DNA of 64,000 nucleotides, taken from assembly GCA_963727075.1 (NCBI GenBank), contig CAVSET010000006.1:496001-560000 (forward strand). Direction: 5' to 3'. The notes beneath the pieces were generated by a model. It worked only from the letters and a program-made list of their open reading frames with translations, was not told the origin of the DNA and did not search any database. This document shows positions 9,355 through 18,660 of the stretch, in pieces (the stretch's first letter is position 1; the number at the start of each line of letters is the position of its first letter). The DNA comes from Bog-756 sp963727075. Lineage in GTDB: Bacteria > Actinomycetota > Acidimicrobiia > Acidimicrobiales > RAAP-2. The position numbers were made by a program, and so were the translations under genes.

Positions 9355-10275
9355 TCAGGCGACCGGCGGCGGGTCCCCCTCGGCGCTGGCCAGCAACGCC
9401 GGATCCCAGTCGCACACCGCGCAGGCGTGTCGGAATGCGGCATGGGCGAACTCGAGTCCGACCGCACCGGGGTCGGGTCTCCCGCAGACATCGTTCCAGG
9501 CGAGCACGTACTCCCCGAGCGCCGAATCCCAGCGGGCCGGCTCCGGGGAGAGCGTCGCGGCCGCGAACCCATCCGGTGCGGGGTGGGCGTAGGCATAGAA
9601 CGCGGCGCTCCCCGACCTTGGATCACCGGGCCACCAACCGATGGCCACTTCTTGTGCATCCATCGCGTTGCGCATGATGAAGTCTTCCGACGGTGGAGAG
9701 GCTGGGAGGCCCGAGAACAGGCTCACGGCAAGGTCAAATGAGCCCCACCACGCATTGACCGGCGTCGAGCGTCCTCGATACGGAGCGCGAAAGGCGGCGA
9801 GGACGAGCGCAGCATGGGTGGCGGCGCCGAAGTAGGAGGCGACCTGGTCGGGGTCGTAGCGAGCATGTTCGTCGTCCTCGTCAAGCGGCACGCTCCACGG
9901 AACTTCTTGCGGTCTGGTGTCGATGTCAACGGGGCCGACGAGGACACTGATCGCGTCGAGCACCTCGCCGGTGACGATGCCGACCGGCCGATCAGGCACG
10001 AGGGCGATGCGTCGGACGCCGCCTCGACTGGCCTCCACCACGGCCTCATGATTTCGAAGGTCGAGCACCACGACCAACGTCCCCGAACCGTCCGGTGCCG
10101 GGAGCGGGGCTGTCTCCCACCCACGTGCCGTCAGTCGCAGCGCCGCATGCTGCAGCTGTGGCTCGGGTGGCGCAAGAGCAACGGCAAGCTTGCCGAGGAC
10201 CTGGGTATGCGCATGCAGCGTGTCGCAGGTCTCGCTCCACTCGTCATAGGGGGGCATCGGCGACCAAAACGACAT
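9355..10275 (-). CDS. DUF5996 family protein
   Basis: A protein of 306 residues starting MSFWSPMPPYDEWSETCDTL. The pattern W(S)PMPPYDEWSETCDTLHAHTQVLGK at the N-terminus, a central WSVPLDEDD..., and AYAHPAPDGFAAATLSPEPARW near the C-terminus match what I know of DUF5996, a family of unknown function common in Actinobacteria. No signal peptide or membrane segment is visible. I chose the ATG at 10273-10275 over an upstream one because family members begin just before the W-P motif. It stands alone and is convergent with gltD. A weak CCCC...GGGG hairpin near 9287-9300 could terminate both. Confidence 0.7.
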   Translation of the reverse strand: MSFWSPMPPYDEWSETCDTLHAHTQVLGKLAVALAPPEPQLQHAALRLTARGWETAPLPAPDGSGTLVVVLDLRNHEAVVEASRGGVRRIALVPDRPVGIVTGEVLDAISVLVGPVDIDTRPQEVPWSVPLDEDDEHARYDPDQVASYFGAATHAALVLAAFRAPYRGRSTPVNAWWGSFDLAVSLFSGLPASPPSEDFIMRNAMDAQEVAIGWWPGDPRSGSAAFYAYAHPAPDGFAAATLSPEPARWDSALGEYVLAWNDVCGRPDPGAVGLEFAHAAFRHACAVCDWDPALLASAEGDPPPVA

Positions 10276-10355
10276 ACTCGGACGGTAGCAACTCGTCCGG
10301 CCGGCCTCCACTACGTCGGGAGACCGGTGGCCGGCGGAGCCGCGGCACCCTGGTA

Positions 10356-11189
10356 CTAGGCCGGCGGATGCTGACGTGTCAGTTCCGCCTCGATACCGGA
10401 GAGCCGGTCGGCGATCGTCTGCAACGAGAGATCATCGGCAACCGGCGCGGCCGCTGAGTCCGCCGACTGCCTGGCTCGGGCCCGGGCGGCCTGGTCGATG
10501 AACAAAGAGGAGATCTGCGCGGTGACGGTGGCCAACACGGCGAAGCCGACGAACATCAGCAGGGCTGCGGCCACACGACCCTGCCACGTCACCGGGTAGA
10601 AGTCTCCGTAGCCGACGGTCGTGAGGGTGACGACCGCCCACCACAGAGCGTTGCCCACGGTCCTGATGTTCGCATTGGGGGCACGGTGCTCGTAGAAGAA
10701 CACGACAGCGGTCAAGTTCAAGAAGAGAAGACTGGCAGCCAGGGCGAAGCGCCCGAAGTTGCCGCGCTGGAAGATGGACCGGAGCAGTTGGAGGCTGAAC
10801 ACGACCCTCAGGAACGGGAGGAAGACAGTGGCGACGGACAGCCGATTGTGGCGCAGGTAGTACCAGTGGTGTGGTGCCAGCTTGGCTCTGACACTGATGT
10901 CGACGGCATAGATCGCCGAGAGGCCGAGGCGCAGGCTCAACAAGGTCAGGTACAGGAGGTGGTTCGAGGTGAGGACGCCGGGCGGAACCACGATCAACCA
11001 GATGGTCACCAGGGCGAGCACGTCGAGTGGGATCCGCCAACGGCGCTGGTACGCATCGACACGGCTTCGATCGTCACCGGCTTTGAAACCCTTGTTGCCG
11101 ATCAAGTAGTGGTCAGGGGCTCCATCGCCGGTCGCCGCCGGGGCCGGGGGTGTGGCGGCAGGCGAGGGCGTGTCCATCGACTCCGTCAC
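10356..11189 (-). CDS. Voltage-gated-type potassium channel protein
   Basis: A membrane channel of 277 residues. The selectivity filter TVGYGD sits in WWAVVTLTTVGYGDFYPVT (about residue 190), between two strongly hydrophobic helices. Upstream there are further hydrophobic segments (VLALVTIWLIVVPPGVL, LLYLTLLSLRLGLSAIYAV) and an Arg-rich stretch (FLPFLRVVFSLQLLRSIF) resembling a voltage-sensor-like 6TM layout. The cytoplasmic tail is short and ends in a predicted helix (LQTIADRLSGIEAELTR), with no RCK/TrkA domain. It probably conducts K+ and helps set membrane potential. It is transcribed in the same direction as the aquaporin upstream, 296 bp away. Confidence 0.88.
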   Translation of the reverse strand: MTESMDTPSPAATPPAPAATGDGAPDHYLIGNKGFKAGDDRSRVDAYQRRWRIPLDVLALVTIWLIVVPPGVLTSNHLLYLTLLSLRLGLSAIYAVDISVRAKLAPHHWYYLRHNRLSVATVFLPFLRVVFSLQLLRSIFQRGNFGRFALAASLLFLNLTAVVFFYEHRAPNANIRTVGNALWWAVVTLTTVGYGDFYPVTWQGRVAAALLMFVGFAVLATVTAQISSLFIDQAARARARQSADSAAAPVADDLSLQTIADRLSGIEAELTRQHPPA

Positions 11190-11484
11190 CGGGCCCGCAT
11201 GTCGGTGGGCGCGCCCATCACGGTTCGGCCGGTGGAGCTGCGGCTGCTGGCACTCGGCACCCGGCCGAGGCTACAACGAGCCCTTCTGGGGTCCGTGGAT
11301 GGCGGCTACCGGCGACCGTGCGTCGAGATCGGAGACCGAGCCAGCTGAGGATCGTGACTTGTCTGAGCCTCGAAATGCGCTTCAGTCAGCGCCCCGAAAT
11401 CCTTCAATCGCAGACAGGACGTGTCCTCGATCTGGTGTTCATCAGCGAGGATGCAGTTGGAAGTGTGCTCCGCTGCTGCCTCTT

Positions 11485-12327
11485 CTATCGCTCGAGCGGG
11501 AGCGCCCCGCCCTCGGCCGCTTCGCGCTCTTCCCTGTCCGGTGGACCTCGGACCAGGCTGATCAGTGCCAAGGCGATCGCCGCTCCCGCAAGGGGACCGA
11601 CGATGTAGATCCACCATCCCGTGAAGTCCAGGCTGACGACGTCCGGCCCGAGCGAGCGGGCCGGGTTCATGGAGGCGCCGCTGATGGGACTGGCGAACAG
11701 ACCGAGCAGGGCGACGGTCGAGCCGACGGCCAGAGCGGCGTTGTGGCCGATGCTGCGATAGCCAGTCGCGGTGTGCAGGATGACCGTGACCAGGATGGCG
11801 GTGAGGACGACCTCCATGATCAGGGATCTCCACTCACCGCCGGGCTTGGCGATCGGGTAGGTGCCGCCGGACGCGACGTGGGTGTACATGCCCTGGAGGA
11901 AGAGGGCCGCCAGCACCGCGCCCGCGAGTTGCACGGCCAGATAGGGCAGGACCCAGGCAAACTTGAACACCCGACGTCCGGCGAAGGCCAGCGTGACCGC
12001 CGGATTGATGTGCAGGCCGGAGAGCGGTCCCAAGGCGTAGATCATGGCCATGACGACGGCGCCAGGGGCGATCACCGCCGCGGTCCGGCTGATCGGGCTG
12101 CCCCCCACGTAGTGGTTGATCACCCCGGAACCGGCCGCCACGGTGACCAGGATGAAGGTACCGACGAATTCGACGATGAGCCGAATCCACAGAGGCCGGT
12201 GGCGGAGGGTGTCTTGCGAGAACTTGATCAGGTAGCGGGTGCCGAATGCCTCCTGCGCCGCCTGTTGGGTCTCGGCGGGAGTGGTTGCGACTCTCGCAGG
12301 TGCCTCAGCCACGATGCCCTCCTCCAT
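11485..12327 (-). CDS. Aquaporin / MIP-family channel
   Basis: A six-helix major intrinsic protein of 280 residues. It has both half-helix NPA motifs, HINPAVTLAF (about residue 109) and GASMNPARSLGP (about 223). The Arg after the second NPA is the selectivity-filter arginine. This pattern is typical of water-selective or broad MIP channels. The N-terminal 40 residues are soluble and a charged tail (PPDREEREAAEGG) ends the protein. The start ATG 12325-12327 is followed upstream by a tandem operator-like repeat at 12344-12377. The neighbouring K+ channel suggests an osmotic or ion-balance role, which is inference. Confidence 0.9.
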   Translation of the reverse strand: MEEGIVAEAPARVATTPAETQQAAQEAFGTRYLIKFSQDTLRHRPLWIRLIVEFVGTFILVTVAAGSGVINHYVGGSPISRTAAVIAPGAVVMAMIYALGPLSGLHINPAVTLAFAGRRVFKFAWVLPYLAVQLAGAVLAALFLQGMYTHVASGGTYPIAKPGGEWRSLIMEVVLTAILVTVILHTATGYRSIGHNAALAVGSTVALLGLFASPISGASMNPARSLGPDVVSLDFTGWWIYIVGPLAGAAIALALISLVRGPPDREEREAAEGGALPLER

Positions 12328-12343
12328 CGATCGGGTTGGCTAT

Positions 12344-12377
12344 ATGGTGACCCGTGCGACATGGTCACCCGTGCGAC
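12344..12377. promoter_or_regulatory. Tandem 17-bp repeat upstream of the aquaporin
   Basis: Two adjacent copies, ATGGTGACCCGTGCGAC (12344-12360) and ATGGTCACCCGTGCGAC (12361-12377), differ at one base. That difference turns GGTGACC and GGTCACC into an inverted pair 10 bp apart. It lies 17 bp upstream of the aquaporin start, where an operator would overlap the promoter. The regulator is unknown. Confidence 0.45.
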
Positions 12378-12530
12378 CCGGACCACCGCTCGACCACCTT
12401 CGAAGGTGTGCCTCGGCTGGACCATGGGAAAGGTCCCGTGAAGCATCTGCCCACGGCGGTGTTTCGAGCGACCAGACTACTTCGAGCGGGGTACCAGGTG
12501 GGGTGGATCGGCATTTCGGGCGTCGTCGGG

Positions 12531-13751
12531 TCAGGTGGAGCGGTCGGCCTCGAACCGGTGAAGCTCGCGCCGGGCGATCGTCATCTTGTGCACCTCGTCA
12601 GGACCGTCGGCGATACGCAGGGTGCGGGCGGCAGTGAACATCCGAGCCAGGGGGAAGTCCTGGCTGACTCCGGCGCCACCATGGACCTGGATAGCCCGAT
12701 CAATCACCTGGCACGCCACCCGCGGGGCGAGAACCTTGATGGCCGAGATCTCGATGCGCGCCCCTTTGTTCCCGACAGTGTCCATCAGCCAGGCCGTCTT
12801 GAGCACCAGCAGGCGAGCCTGCTCGATCTCGATGCGGGACTCGGCGATCATGTCGCCGACGACCCCCTGTTCGGCCAACCGTTTGCCGAATGCTCGGCGG
12901 GACTGGGCACGCCGGCACATGAGGTCGAACGCCCGCTCGGCCATCCCGATGGCGCGCATGCAGTGGTGGATGCGGCCCGGGCCCAGCCGGGCCTGGGCCA
13001 GTGCGAAGCCGCTGCCCGCTTCGCCGAGCAGGTTGGTGGCCGGGACCCGCACGTTCTCGAACAGGACCTCCGCATCGCCTCCGCCCTCCCCGTAGCCGAA
13101 GACCGACAGCGGCCGCAGGACCGTGACGCCGGGGGCGTCGAGAGGGACGAGGATCATGCTCTGCCGGTGGTACGGGTCGCGGTCGGCGTCGGTGACTCCC
13201 ATGACGATGGACAGCTTGCAGCGGTTGCTCATCGCCCCTGTCGTCCACCACTTGCGCCCGTTGATGACGTAATGGTCGCCCTCGCGCACGATGCGGCTCC
13301 GGATGTTCGTTGCGTCCGAGCTGGCCACTTCGGGCTCGGTCATCGCAAAGCAAGAGCGGATCTCGCCGGCGAGGAGCGGGACGAGCCACTCGTCCTGCTG
13401 CATGGGGGAACCGAACTCAGCCAGTAGCTCCATGTTGCCGGTATCGGGCGCCGAGCAGTTGATCGCCTCGGGAGCGAGTGCGGGGCTGCGCCCGCTGATC
13501 TCGGCCAGTGGGGCGTACTCCAGGTTGGTCAGCCCGGCGCCCCACTTCTCATTGGGCAGGAAGAGGTTCCACAGACCCCGGTTGCGGGCCTCGGCCTTCA
13601 GCTCCTCGATGATGGACGGGTGGGCGTAGGGACTGCCGGCCGCCGCCATCTGGTCCGCGTAGACCCGCTCCGCCGGATAGACGTGGCTCTCCATGAAGTC
13701 GAGCAGGCGCCCGCGCAATTCCTCGATTCTGGGGGAGAAGGCGAAGTCCAC
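12531..13751 (-). CDS. Acyl-CoA dehydrogenase
   Basis: An FAD-dependent dehydrogenase of 406 residues that introduces a 2,3-double bond into an acyl-CoA. Family signatures are CFAMTEPEVASSDATN (FAD and substrate loop), YVINGRKWWTTGA, RLGPGRIHHCMRAIG and the C-terminal QVHGGAGVSQDFPLARMF, then RIADGPDEVHKMTIAR. This subgroup resembles the large ACAD10/11-like acyl-CoA dehydrogenases. The start is GTG 13749-13751 with AAGGAG 6 bp upstream. An open frame continues further 5' but is not needed. It is divergent from the wax ester synthase gene, and both act on acyl-CoA, so a shared lipid context is plausible. Confidence 0.92.
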   Translation of the reverse strand: MDFAFSPRIEELRGRLLDFMESHVYPAERVYADQMAAAGSPYAHPSIIEELKAEARNRGLWNLFLPNEKWGAGLTNLEYAPLAEISGRSPALAPEAINCSAPDTGNMELLAEFGSPMQQDEWLVPLLAGEIRSCFAMTEPEVASSDATNIRSRIVREGDHYVINGRKWWTTGAMSNRCKLSIVMGVTDADRDPYHRQSMILVPLDAPGVTVLRPLSVFGYGEGGGDAEVLFENVRVPATNLLGEAGSGFALAQARLGPGRIHHCMRAIGMAERAFDLMCRRAQSRRAFGKRLAEQGVVGDMIAESRIEIEQARLLVLKTAWLMDTVGNKGARIEISAIKVLAPRVACQVIDRAIQVHGGAGVSQDFPLARMFTAARTLRIADGPDEVHKMTIARRELHRFEADRST

Positions 13752-14246
13752 AGGGCTCCTTCGTGATGATCGCGCCCAGCCTACCCACCAGGTGGCCCCG
13801 ACCTCGGGGCGAGCGCCGTCTCCGGTCTCCCCATCGAGCCCTGCGTGTGCATGCAGGCAGGGCGAGAGGACGGCCACCGGCGATCTTCCGACACACCAGG
13901 GGAGCTCGACTGCTGACGGGAGGACCAGCGATCCGAGCGATCGGCTGGCTCCAGGTGCCGGACCTCTTGAGCGAGATGGTCGACGGTGGGGCCGACGCCC
14001 CCACCGACCTGCCCGGGCGTCGCCAGGCCCGACGACCGGCACGCCACTCCCGATCGGGTGTCAAGCCCGCCGGGTCAGGTTGGGACCTTCGCCCCTCGCA
14101 ATTGGCCCCGACAAGGTGCAGCATCGGTTCGAGAGGGGTTTGACGAGACCAGCAAGGGCGAAACGGTAGACGAGATGGATGGCATTCCGAAGCAGCCGGA
14201 CCTGGGCGTACGGACGCACGGGTCGCCCGTGATCCGGGGCTAGGCC
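13752..14246. other. Non-coding gap between divergent genes
   Basis: This stretch of 495 bp separates the divergently transcribed acyl-CoA dehydrogenase and WS/DGAT genes. I recognise no protein, RNA or repeat in it. It should hold both promoters. Confidence 0.5.
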
Positions 14247-15663
14247 ATGACCGAGCCGACTGAGCGGTTCATGCGCGACACCGATGCGTTCTCGTGGTAT
14301 CTCGAGGCGGACCCCAGTCTCCGCGTCACGATCCTCGCCATCGCCTGGCTCGACAGCCGTCCCGATTTCGAGGTTCTCAAGGCTCGCCTCGAGCGGGCGA
14401 CCCGGTTGGTGCCACGCTTCCGGCAGCGCCCGCTCCAACCGCCGGGACGACTTGCCCCTCCCGCGCTGGGTGGACACCGACTTCGATCTCTCACTGCATC
14501 TGCGTCGCATCGATTCGCCCCGGCCACACACTCGGGCCACGGTGGTCGAATTCGCCCGAGCCGAGGCCATGAGCAGCTTCGATCCCTCCCGGCCACTCTG
14601 GCAATTCACGCTGGTCGAGAACCTGGTGGGTGACGAAGCCGCGTTGGTGATGAAGGTCCACCACTCGTTGACGGATGGGATCGGTGGGGTTCAGCTGGCC
14701 CTGCTGCTGTTCGATGTCACGAGCGGGACTGACCCGGGAGACGAGGTGCCGGTGCCCGAGTCGGACGGGGCGGCGCCAAGCAAGGTCATGCTGGTTCGGG
14801 AAGCGCTTGCCTACAACGGGCGTCGCGTCGTCGGCACGATACGACGGGGGCTGACTGGCGCCGTCCCGACCGCCTTCCACGTCGCTCGGAATCCATGGGG
14901 CGCGGCGTCCGACGCGCTGGCTACGGCCCGTTCGGTCGCTCGATTCGTGGAGCCGGTCCCCCAGACGCTCTCCCACTTGATGACCGGTAGGAGCCTGGAC
15001 CGGCACCTCGACATGGTGGACGTGGACTTCCGAGGCCTGAAACAAGCGGCCGTGTCGGCGGGAGGCTCGCTCAACGATGCCTTCGTGGCTTCGATCACCG
15101 GTGGTCTTCGCCGCTACCACGATCACCACGGGTTCCCGGTGGGAGACCTGAGGATCACCATGCCGATCTCGATCCGCAAGAAGGACGACCCGGCGGCCAG
15201 CAATCGGATCACGTTGGCCCGGTTCAAAGTGCCCGTCGGCATGGCTGATGCTGCCGAGCGGTTGCGCCTGACCGGTCAGCGTTGCCGCTCCGCCCGCGAC
15301 GAGCGTGCATTGCCGCTGTCGAACACCATTGCCGGGACCTTGAACGTGCTCCCCTCCAGCGTGGTCGGCAGCATGCTCAAACATATCGACCTGCTGGCCA
15401 GCAACGTACCGGGCATGAAGGCCCCCCTCTACCTCTGTGGAGCACCGGTGTCGGGCTATTACGCCTTCGGGCCGACGACCGGCTCGGCGGTGAACGCCAC
15501 GCTCTTCAGCTACTGCGGGAAGTGCTGCGTGGGCTTCACCATCGACTCGGCTGCGGTACCCGACCCCGACGTGCTCATGGAGTGCTTCCGTGAGGGATTC
15601 GAGGAGGTGCTCGACCTGGCCGGCGATCACCGACCGGTGGAGCTTCCCCTACAGCTGGCATAG
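14247..15663 (+). CDS. Wax ester synthase / diacylglycerol acyltransferase (WS/DGAT), one frameshift
   Basis: These enzymes join acyl-CoA to alcohols or diacylglycerol to make storage lipids. The N-terminal part reads MTEPTERFMRDTDAFSWYLE. The catalytic HHxxxDG motif is VHHSLTDGIGG (about residue 140). The C-terminal domain has NDAFVASITGGLRRY, then SNVPGMKAPLYLCG and a GPTTGSAVNATLFSYCG block typical of DUF1298. The frame changes once, around 14430-14465. The joined length of about 470 residues is normal for the family. Actinobacteria use such enzymes to build triacylglycerol stores. Confidence 0.9.
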
Positions 15664-15972
15664 CCCAATGGAGAGCCCGAGTTGGGCCCGCCCTCCTCAT
15701 TCAGAAATCGGTGAGCATCGGAACTGCAGCAAAGGCGGCGGCCACCACGATGAGCGGCAACATGATGATCCAGGTCATGGTATGTCAAGCAGGTCGATGA
15801 GGGTTTCTGCTTGCCTCCAGGTCAAACGTACGAAACCGGCTGAGGAAGGACCTGGGTCCAACCGTAGGATCAGCTGTGAACGGCCAGATCCTCGGGCACG
15901 TCGAGTGGTGACGTCTGGCCCTAGTGGGCGCCGGTCCGGTGTCTCTACGATGGCTCCCAGGAGGTGAGTCCA
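15664..15972. other. Gap without a convincing gene
   Basis: About 300 bp between the WS/DGAT gene and a small membrane-protein gene. The minus strand is open at 15775-16077 and ends in a peptide SAGFVRLTWRQAETLIDLLD that could be a decayed C-terminus, but I cannot place it in a family. Otherwise I see nothing. Confidence 0.3.
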
Positions 15973-16182
15973 TTGGGTGACTTCTTCAAGGTAGTGGCGG
16001 CCGGACCGATGTTCTTCGTCAGTGCTTGGGTGCTGATGATCTTCGCCGGGATCGTCTACCAGGATGTGGGCATCCACCCGTTCGGGTATGTGTCATCGAT
16101 GGTGGTCACGGTCGGGCTCTGGCTCACCCTGGCGCCGGCCATCGGTGCGGTGGCCCGGGTGCCCGGGGGGAAGCGCTCGTAA
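15973..16182 (+). CDS. Small two-helix membrane protein
   Basis: A predicted membrane protein of 69 residues with two hydrophobic helices, AAGPMFFVSAWVLMIFAGIV and YVSSMVVTVGLWLTLAPAIG, and a basic C-terminus (RVPGGKRS). The TTG at 15973 is chosen because AGGAGG (15959-15964) lies exactly 8 bp upstream. The alternative GTG at 15964 would overlap that site. The function is unknown. Confidence 0.65.
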   Translation: MGDFFKVVAAGPMFFVSAWVLMIFAGIVYQDVGIHPFGYVSSMVVTVGLWLTLAPAIGAVARVPGGKRS

Positions 16183-16237
16183 GCGTTCCAACTCGGACCG
16201 GCCCGGGGCGATGTCGGCGGCGTCGAGTCATCGACGG

Positions 16238-16864
16238 TCAGGGGCGGCTCGCCAAGACGGCGACACCTTCGCCGTTGAGGTCAGGGTGGGCACCCTTGCG
16301 CCCGGTCATAGCCAGCACCAGCGCCATCAACGGGCCCGAGACTTCAGGGCCGTCGCCGTGCACCCAATCGCCGTCGGTGGCACGGAGTTGCAGACCGGCG
16401 ATCCGGCGCTTCGCTCCGATGAGGAGATTCGACTTCTTCCAGCTGTCGGCCAGCGCCACCAGGGCCTCCTCCGGTGATTCGTGTTTGAGGCCCAACGGTC
16501 GGCGAATGTCCTGACCGTGAACGACGATCTCCCCGAGCATGGCCATCACCGGAGCGGGCGGATGATTAGTGGTGGAGGTGCGGATCCGGAGTCGGCGAAC
16601 CAGTTCGTCGGGGCCGATGGAGGCAAGTCGCTTGGCTGCCCGGTCGGCGAAGACGTTGAACCTGAAGCCGGCCGCGATCATCTCCTTGTAGAAGTTCAAG
16701 GGGGTCTGCTCGGCCGCGGCCAGGACATGGCCGGCGGTGTCCTGCACGGACCACCCCTCACACCACGAGGGCGTGGCCCACTGGTCGGGGGACAGATCAC
16801 GCCACGCGTCGGCCAATTGGGCCCGTTCGGAATGGATGTACGCCCAGGTTTCTTCGGTCTTCAT
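16238..16864 (-). CDS. Maleylpyruvate isomerase-family mycothiol-dependent enzyme (TIGR03083-like)
   Basis: A DinB-fold protein of 208 residues. The N-terminal MDMPI signature is clear: ATPSWCEGWSVQDTAGHVLAA, with the WC.GW..D...H pattern in which the His is a metal ligand. A second His is in EIVVHGQDIRRPLG, whose H..D..RP block is also characteristic. Such proteins are thought to use mycothiol, the actinobacterial thiol, in isomerisation or detoxification, but the substrate cannot be told from sequence. The start ATG is 16862-16864. Confidence 0.85.
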   Translation of the reverse strand: MKTEETWAYIHSERAQLADAWRDLSPDQWATPSWCEGWSVQDTAGHVLAAAEQTPLNFYKEMIAAGFRFNVFADRAAKRLASIGPDELVRRLRIRTSTTNHPPAPVMAMLGEIVVHGQDIRRPLGLKHESPEEALVALADSWKKSNLLIGAKRRIAGLQLRATDGDWVHGDGPEVSGPLMALVLAMTGRKGAHPDLNGEGVAVLASRP

Positions 16865-17140
16865 GCCGGGCCCCGCCTTTCGCTCCGTCAATCTGCCCAC
16901 ACTACCGACGGGCGGACGGGCGTGTTCCGGAGACGATCGATCGAGCGGGAGGCACCCAATCGAGCCCTCTGGCTCTCGATGGCGGCCGGTCGTTCGGGGC
17001 ATCCTGGCGTCCACGGCCCACCGTCGGAACAGACCCCGAGCGCCAAGATGGGACTTTCTACCCTCGCCATGGCTTCGAGAATGGTTCACGATGATGGACG
17101 AGGGGATTGACCAGGGCAGTACGAGCGAAAGGTGTGTGAC

Positions 17141-17578
17141 ATGGCTGAACCCAGGGATGTGCGAAAGCGCGTTGAGCAACTCATCGAGCGGGCGCAGGAT
17201 GAGATCCTCGAGGCGAGCCGCGAGCTGGCCCAGGGCATCAGCAAGGGCACAGAGCGATACGTCCCTCCGATCTCCAAGGACGTCGAACGGATGGTCGACG
17301 AGGTGTTCGACTTCGCTGAGCGGGTGATCAAGGGCCAGCGCCGGATGGTGAACGACGTGGTCAAGACCATCAACGAACAGACAGACCGGGCTGCCGAAGT
17401 CGGTCGGGCCACCACCCAGAAGGCCACCAAGCGAGTGGCGGCGGCAAAGAAGGCGGTAGCCAAGAGAGCTCCGGTGAAGAAGGCAGGAACAAAGAAGGCG
17501 CCGGCGAAGAAGGCCCCGGCGAAGAAGACGGCGGTCGCCAAGAAGTCGACAGCACACAAGACCGCGGTCAGACGCTGA
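17141..17578 (+). CDS. Basic Lys/Ala-tailed coiled-coil protein (histone H1- or AlgP-like tail)
   Basis: A protein of 145 residues with two parts. Residues 1-85 form an amphipathic, probably coiled-coil region (VRKRVEQLIERAQDEILEAS, then a segment around VERMVDEVFDFAERVIKG). Residues 86-145 are a low-complexity tail of KKA, KAPAKK and VAKK repeats, like the tails of histone H1, AlgP and actinobacterial HupB. The tail should bind nucleic acid or polyanions. The N-terminal part is phasin-like in look, so a granule- or nucleoid-associated role is possible. The RBS GAAAGG sits 8 bp before ATG 17141. Two other genes with such tails lie at 54.0-55.2 kb. The hydrolase gene follows 35 bp downstream. 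Confidence 0.75.
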   Translation: MAEPRDVRKRVEQLIERAQDEILEASRELAQGISKGTERYVPPISKDVERMVDEVFDFAERVIKGQRRMVNDVVKTINEQTDRAAEVGRATTQKATKRVAAAKKAVAKRAPVKKAGTKKAPAKKAPAKKTAVAKKSTAHKTAVRR

Positions 17579-17613
17579 CGGTACCTGTGGGCCAGATCCT
17601 GAAGGAGCCGGAG

Positions 17614-18597
17614 GTGGCTCAACCGCCGGAAGAGAGCTTCCCCGTCCGGTATGCCACGATCCACGGGCATCAGATCGGCTACCGGAGCGGGGGTAGTGGG
17701 CCAGTGTTGCTGCTGCTCCACGGGATCGCCGGCAGTTCCCGAACGTGGATACCGGTCATGGAGCTCCTCCAGGCGGACTATACGGTGGTCGCCCCGGACT
17801 TCGTAGGCCATGGCCACTCGGCCAAGCCGGCTGGGGACTATTCGTTGGGCAACTTCGCCAACTGGATGCGCGACCTCCTCGTGGTGCTCGGTATCGAGCG
17901 GGCCACCGTGATCGGCCAGTCCTTCGGAGGGGGCGTCGCCATGCAGTTCGCCTACCAGTTCCCGGATCGCTGCGAGCGATTGGTGCTCGTTGACGCCGGC
18001 GGCCTCGGGCGCGAGGTGAATCCGATTCTCCGACTCGTGACCCTGCCGGCTGCCGAGTATGTACTGCCGGTCCTGTTCCCGAGCTTCGCTCGGACTTGGG
18101 GTGACTCGGTCGCTCGGCTCGCCGAGCAGGTGGGACTCCGGAACGTGCCGGCGATGGAGATCTGGCGCTCGTACCGTTCGTTGACGGATAGCGAGGGCCG
18201 CCAGGCCTTCGTTCGTACCATGCGGTCGGTGATCGAACCGGGCGGTCAGTCAGTGAGTGCGCTCGACCGGCTCTACCTGGCCGAACGGACGCCCACTCTC
18301 ATCGTGTGGGGCGAGAAGGACCGGATCATCCCGGTTGCCCATGCGTATCAGGCGCTCGAAGCTGCGCCCCACAGCCGGTTGGAGATCATGCCCGGGGTCG
18401 GCCACTTCCCCCAGTCGGAGGATCCGGTCGGCTTCGCGGAGATCCTGACCGATTTCCTACGCACCTCCGAGCCGAGCGTGTCCACGGCGGAGGAGCACCG
18501 CGACCGTCTCCAACGGGGCTCGGGGGATTCGCCGGTGGTGGCCGGACCGAGCCAGGCCTCCCCACCCAGGGTCCCGGCGGGCCCGGCTGTGCCCTGA
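17614..18597 (+). CDS. Alpha/beta hydrolase
   Basis: A serine hydrolase of about 327 residues. The oxyanion-hole motif is LLHGIAGSSRTW, the nucleophile elbow is GQSFGGGVA, the acid is in VWGEKDRIIP and the histidine is in PGVGHFPQSEDP, so the triad is complete. GTG 17614 is preferred because AAGGAG lies 6 bp upstream. It sits just after the Lys/Ala-tailed gene, in the same direction. A close paralogue lies at 62.17 kb, with shared blocks such as GDYSLG, GGGVAMQFAYQFPD and a TLIVWG(E/D)-type segment. The last 40 residues are a Pro/Gly-rich extension. The substrate is unknown; PHA-depolymerase-like or esterase activity is possible. Confidence 0.88.
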   Translation: MAQPPEESFPVRYATIHGHQIGYRSGGSGPVLLLLHGIAGSSRTWIPVMELLQADYTVVAPDFVGHGHSAKPAGDYSLGNFANWMRDLLVVLGIERATVIGQSFGGGVAMQFAYQFPDRCERLVLVDAGGLGREVNPILRLVTLPAAEYVLPVLFPSFARTWGDSVARLAEQVGLRNVPAMEIWRSYRSLTDSEGRQAFVRTMRSVIEPGGQSVSALDRLYLAERTPTLIVWGEKDRIIPVAHAYQALEAAPHSRLEIMPGVGHFPQSEDPVGFAEILTDFLRTSEPSVSTAEEHRDRLQRGSGDSPVVAGPSQASPPRVPAGPAVP

Positions 18598-18660
18598 GGC
18601 CGGGTCGTCCGGGCGTGGCGGCCGAGCGGGCCTCGGGCCCGGCCGGTTGACAGGTCAGCC

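Noticed and set aside
15775..16077. Minus-strand 100-codon frame as a gene
   Set aside because: It overlaps the well-supported small membrane-protein gene, has no RBS, and only its last 20 residues look protein-like.
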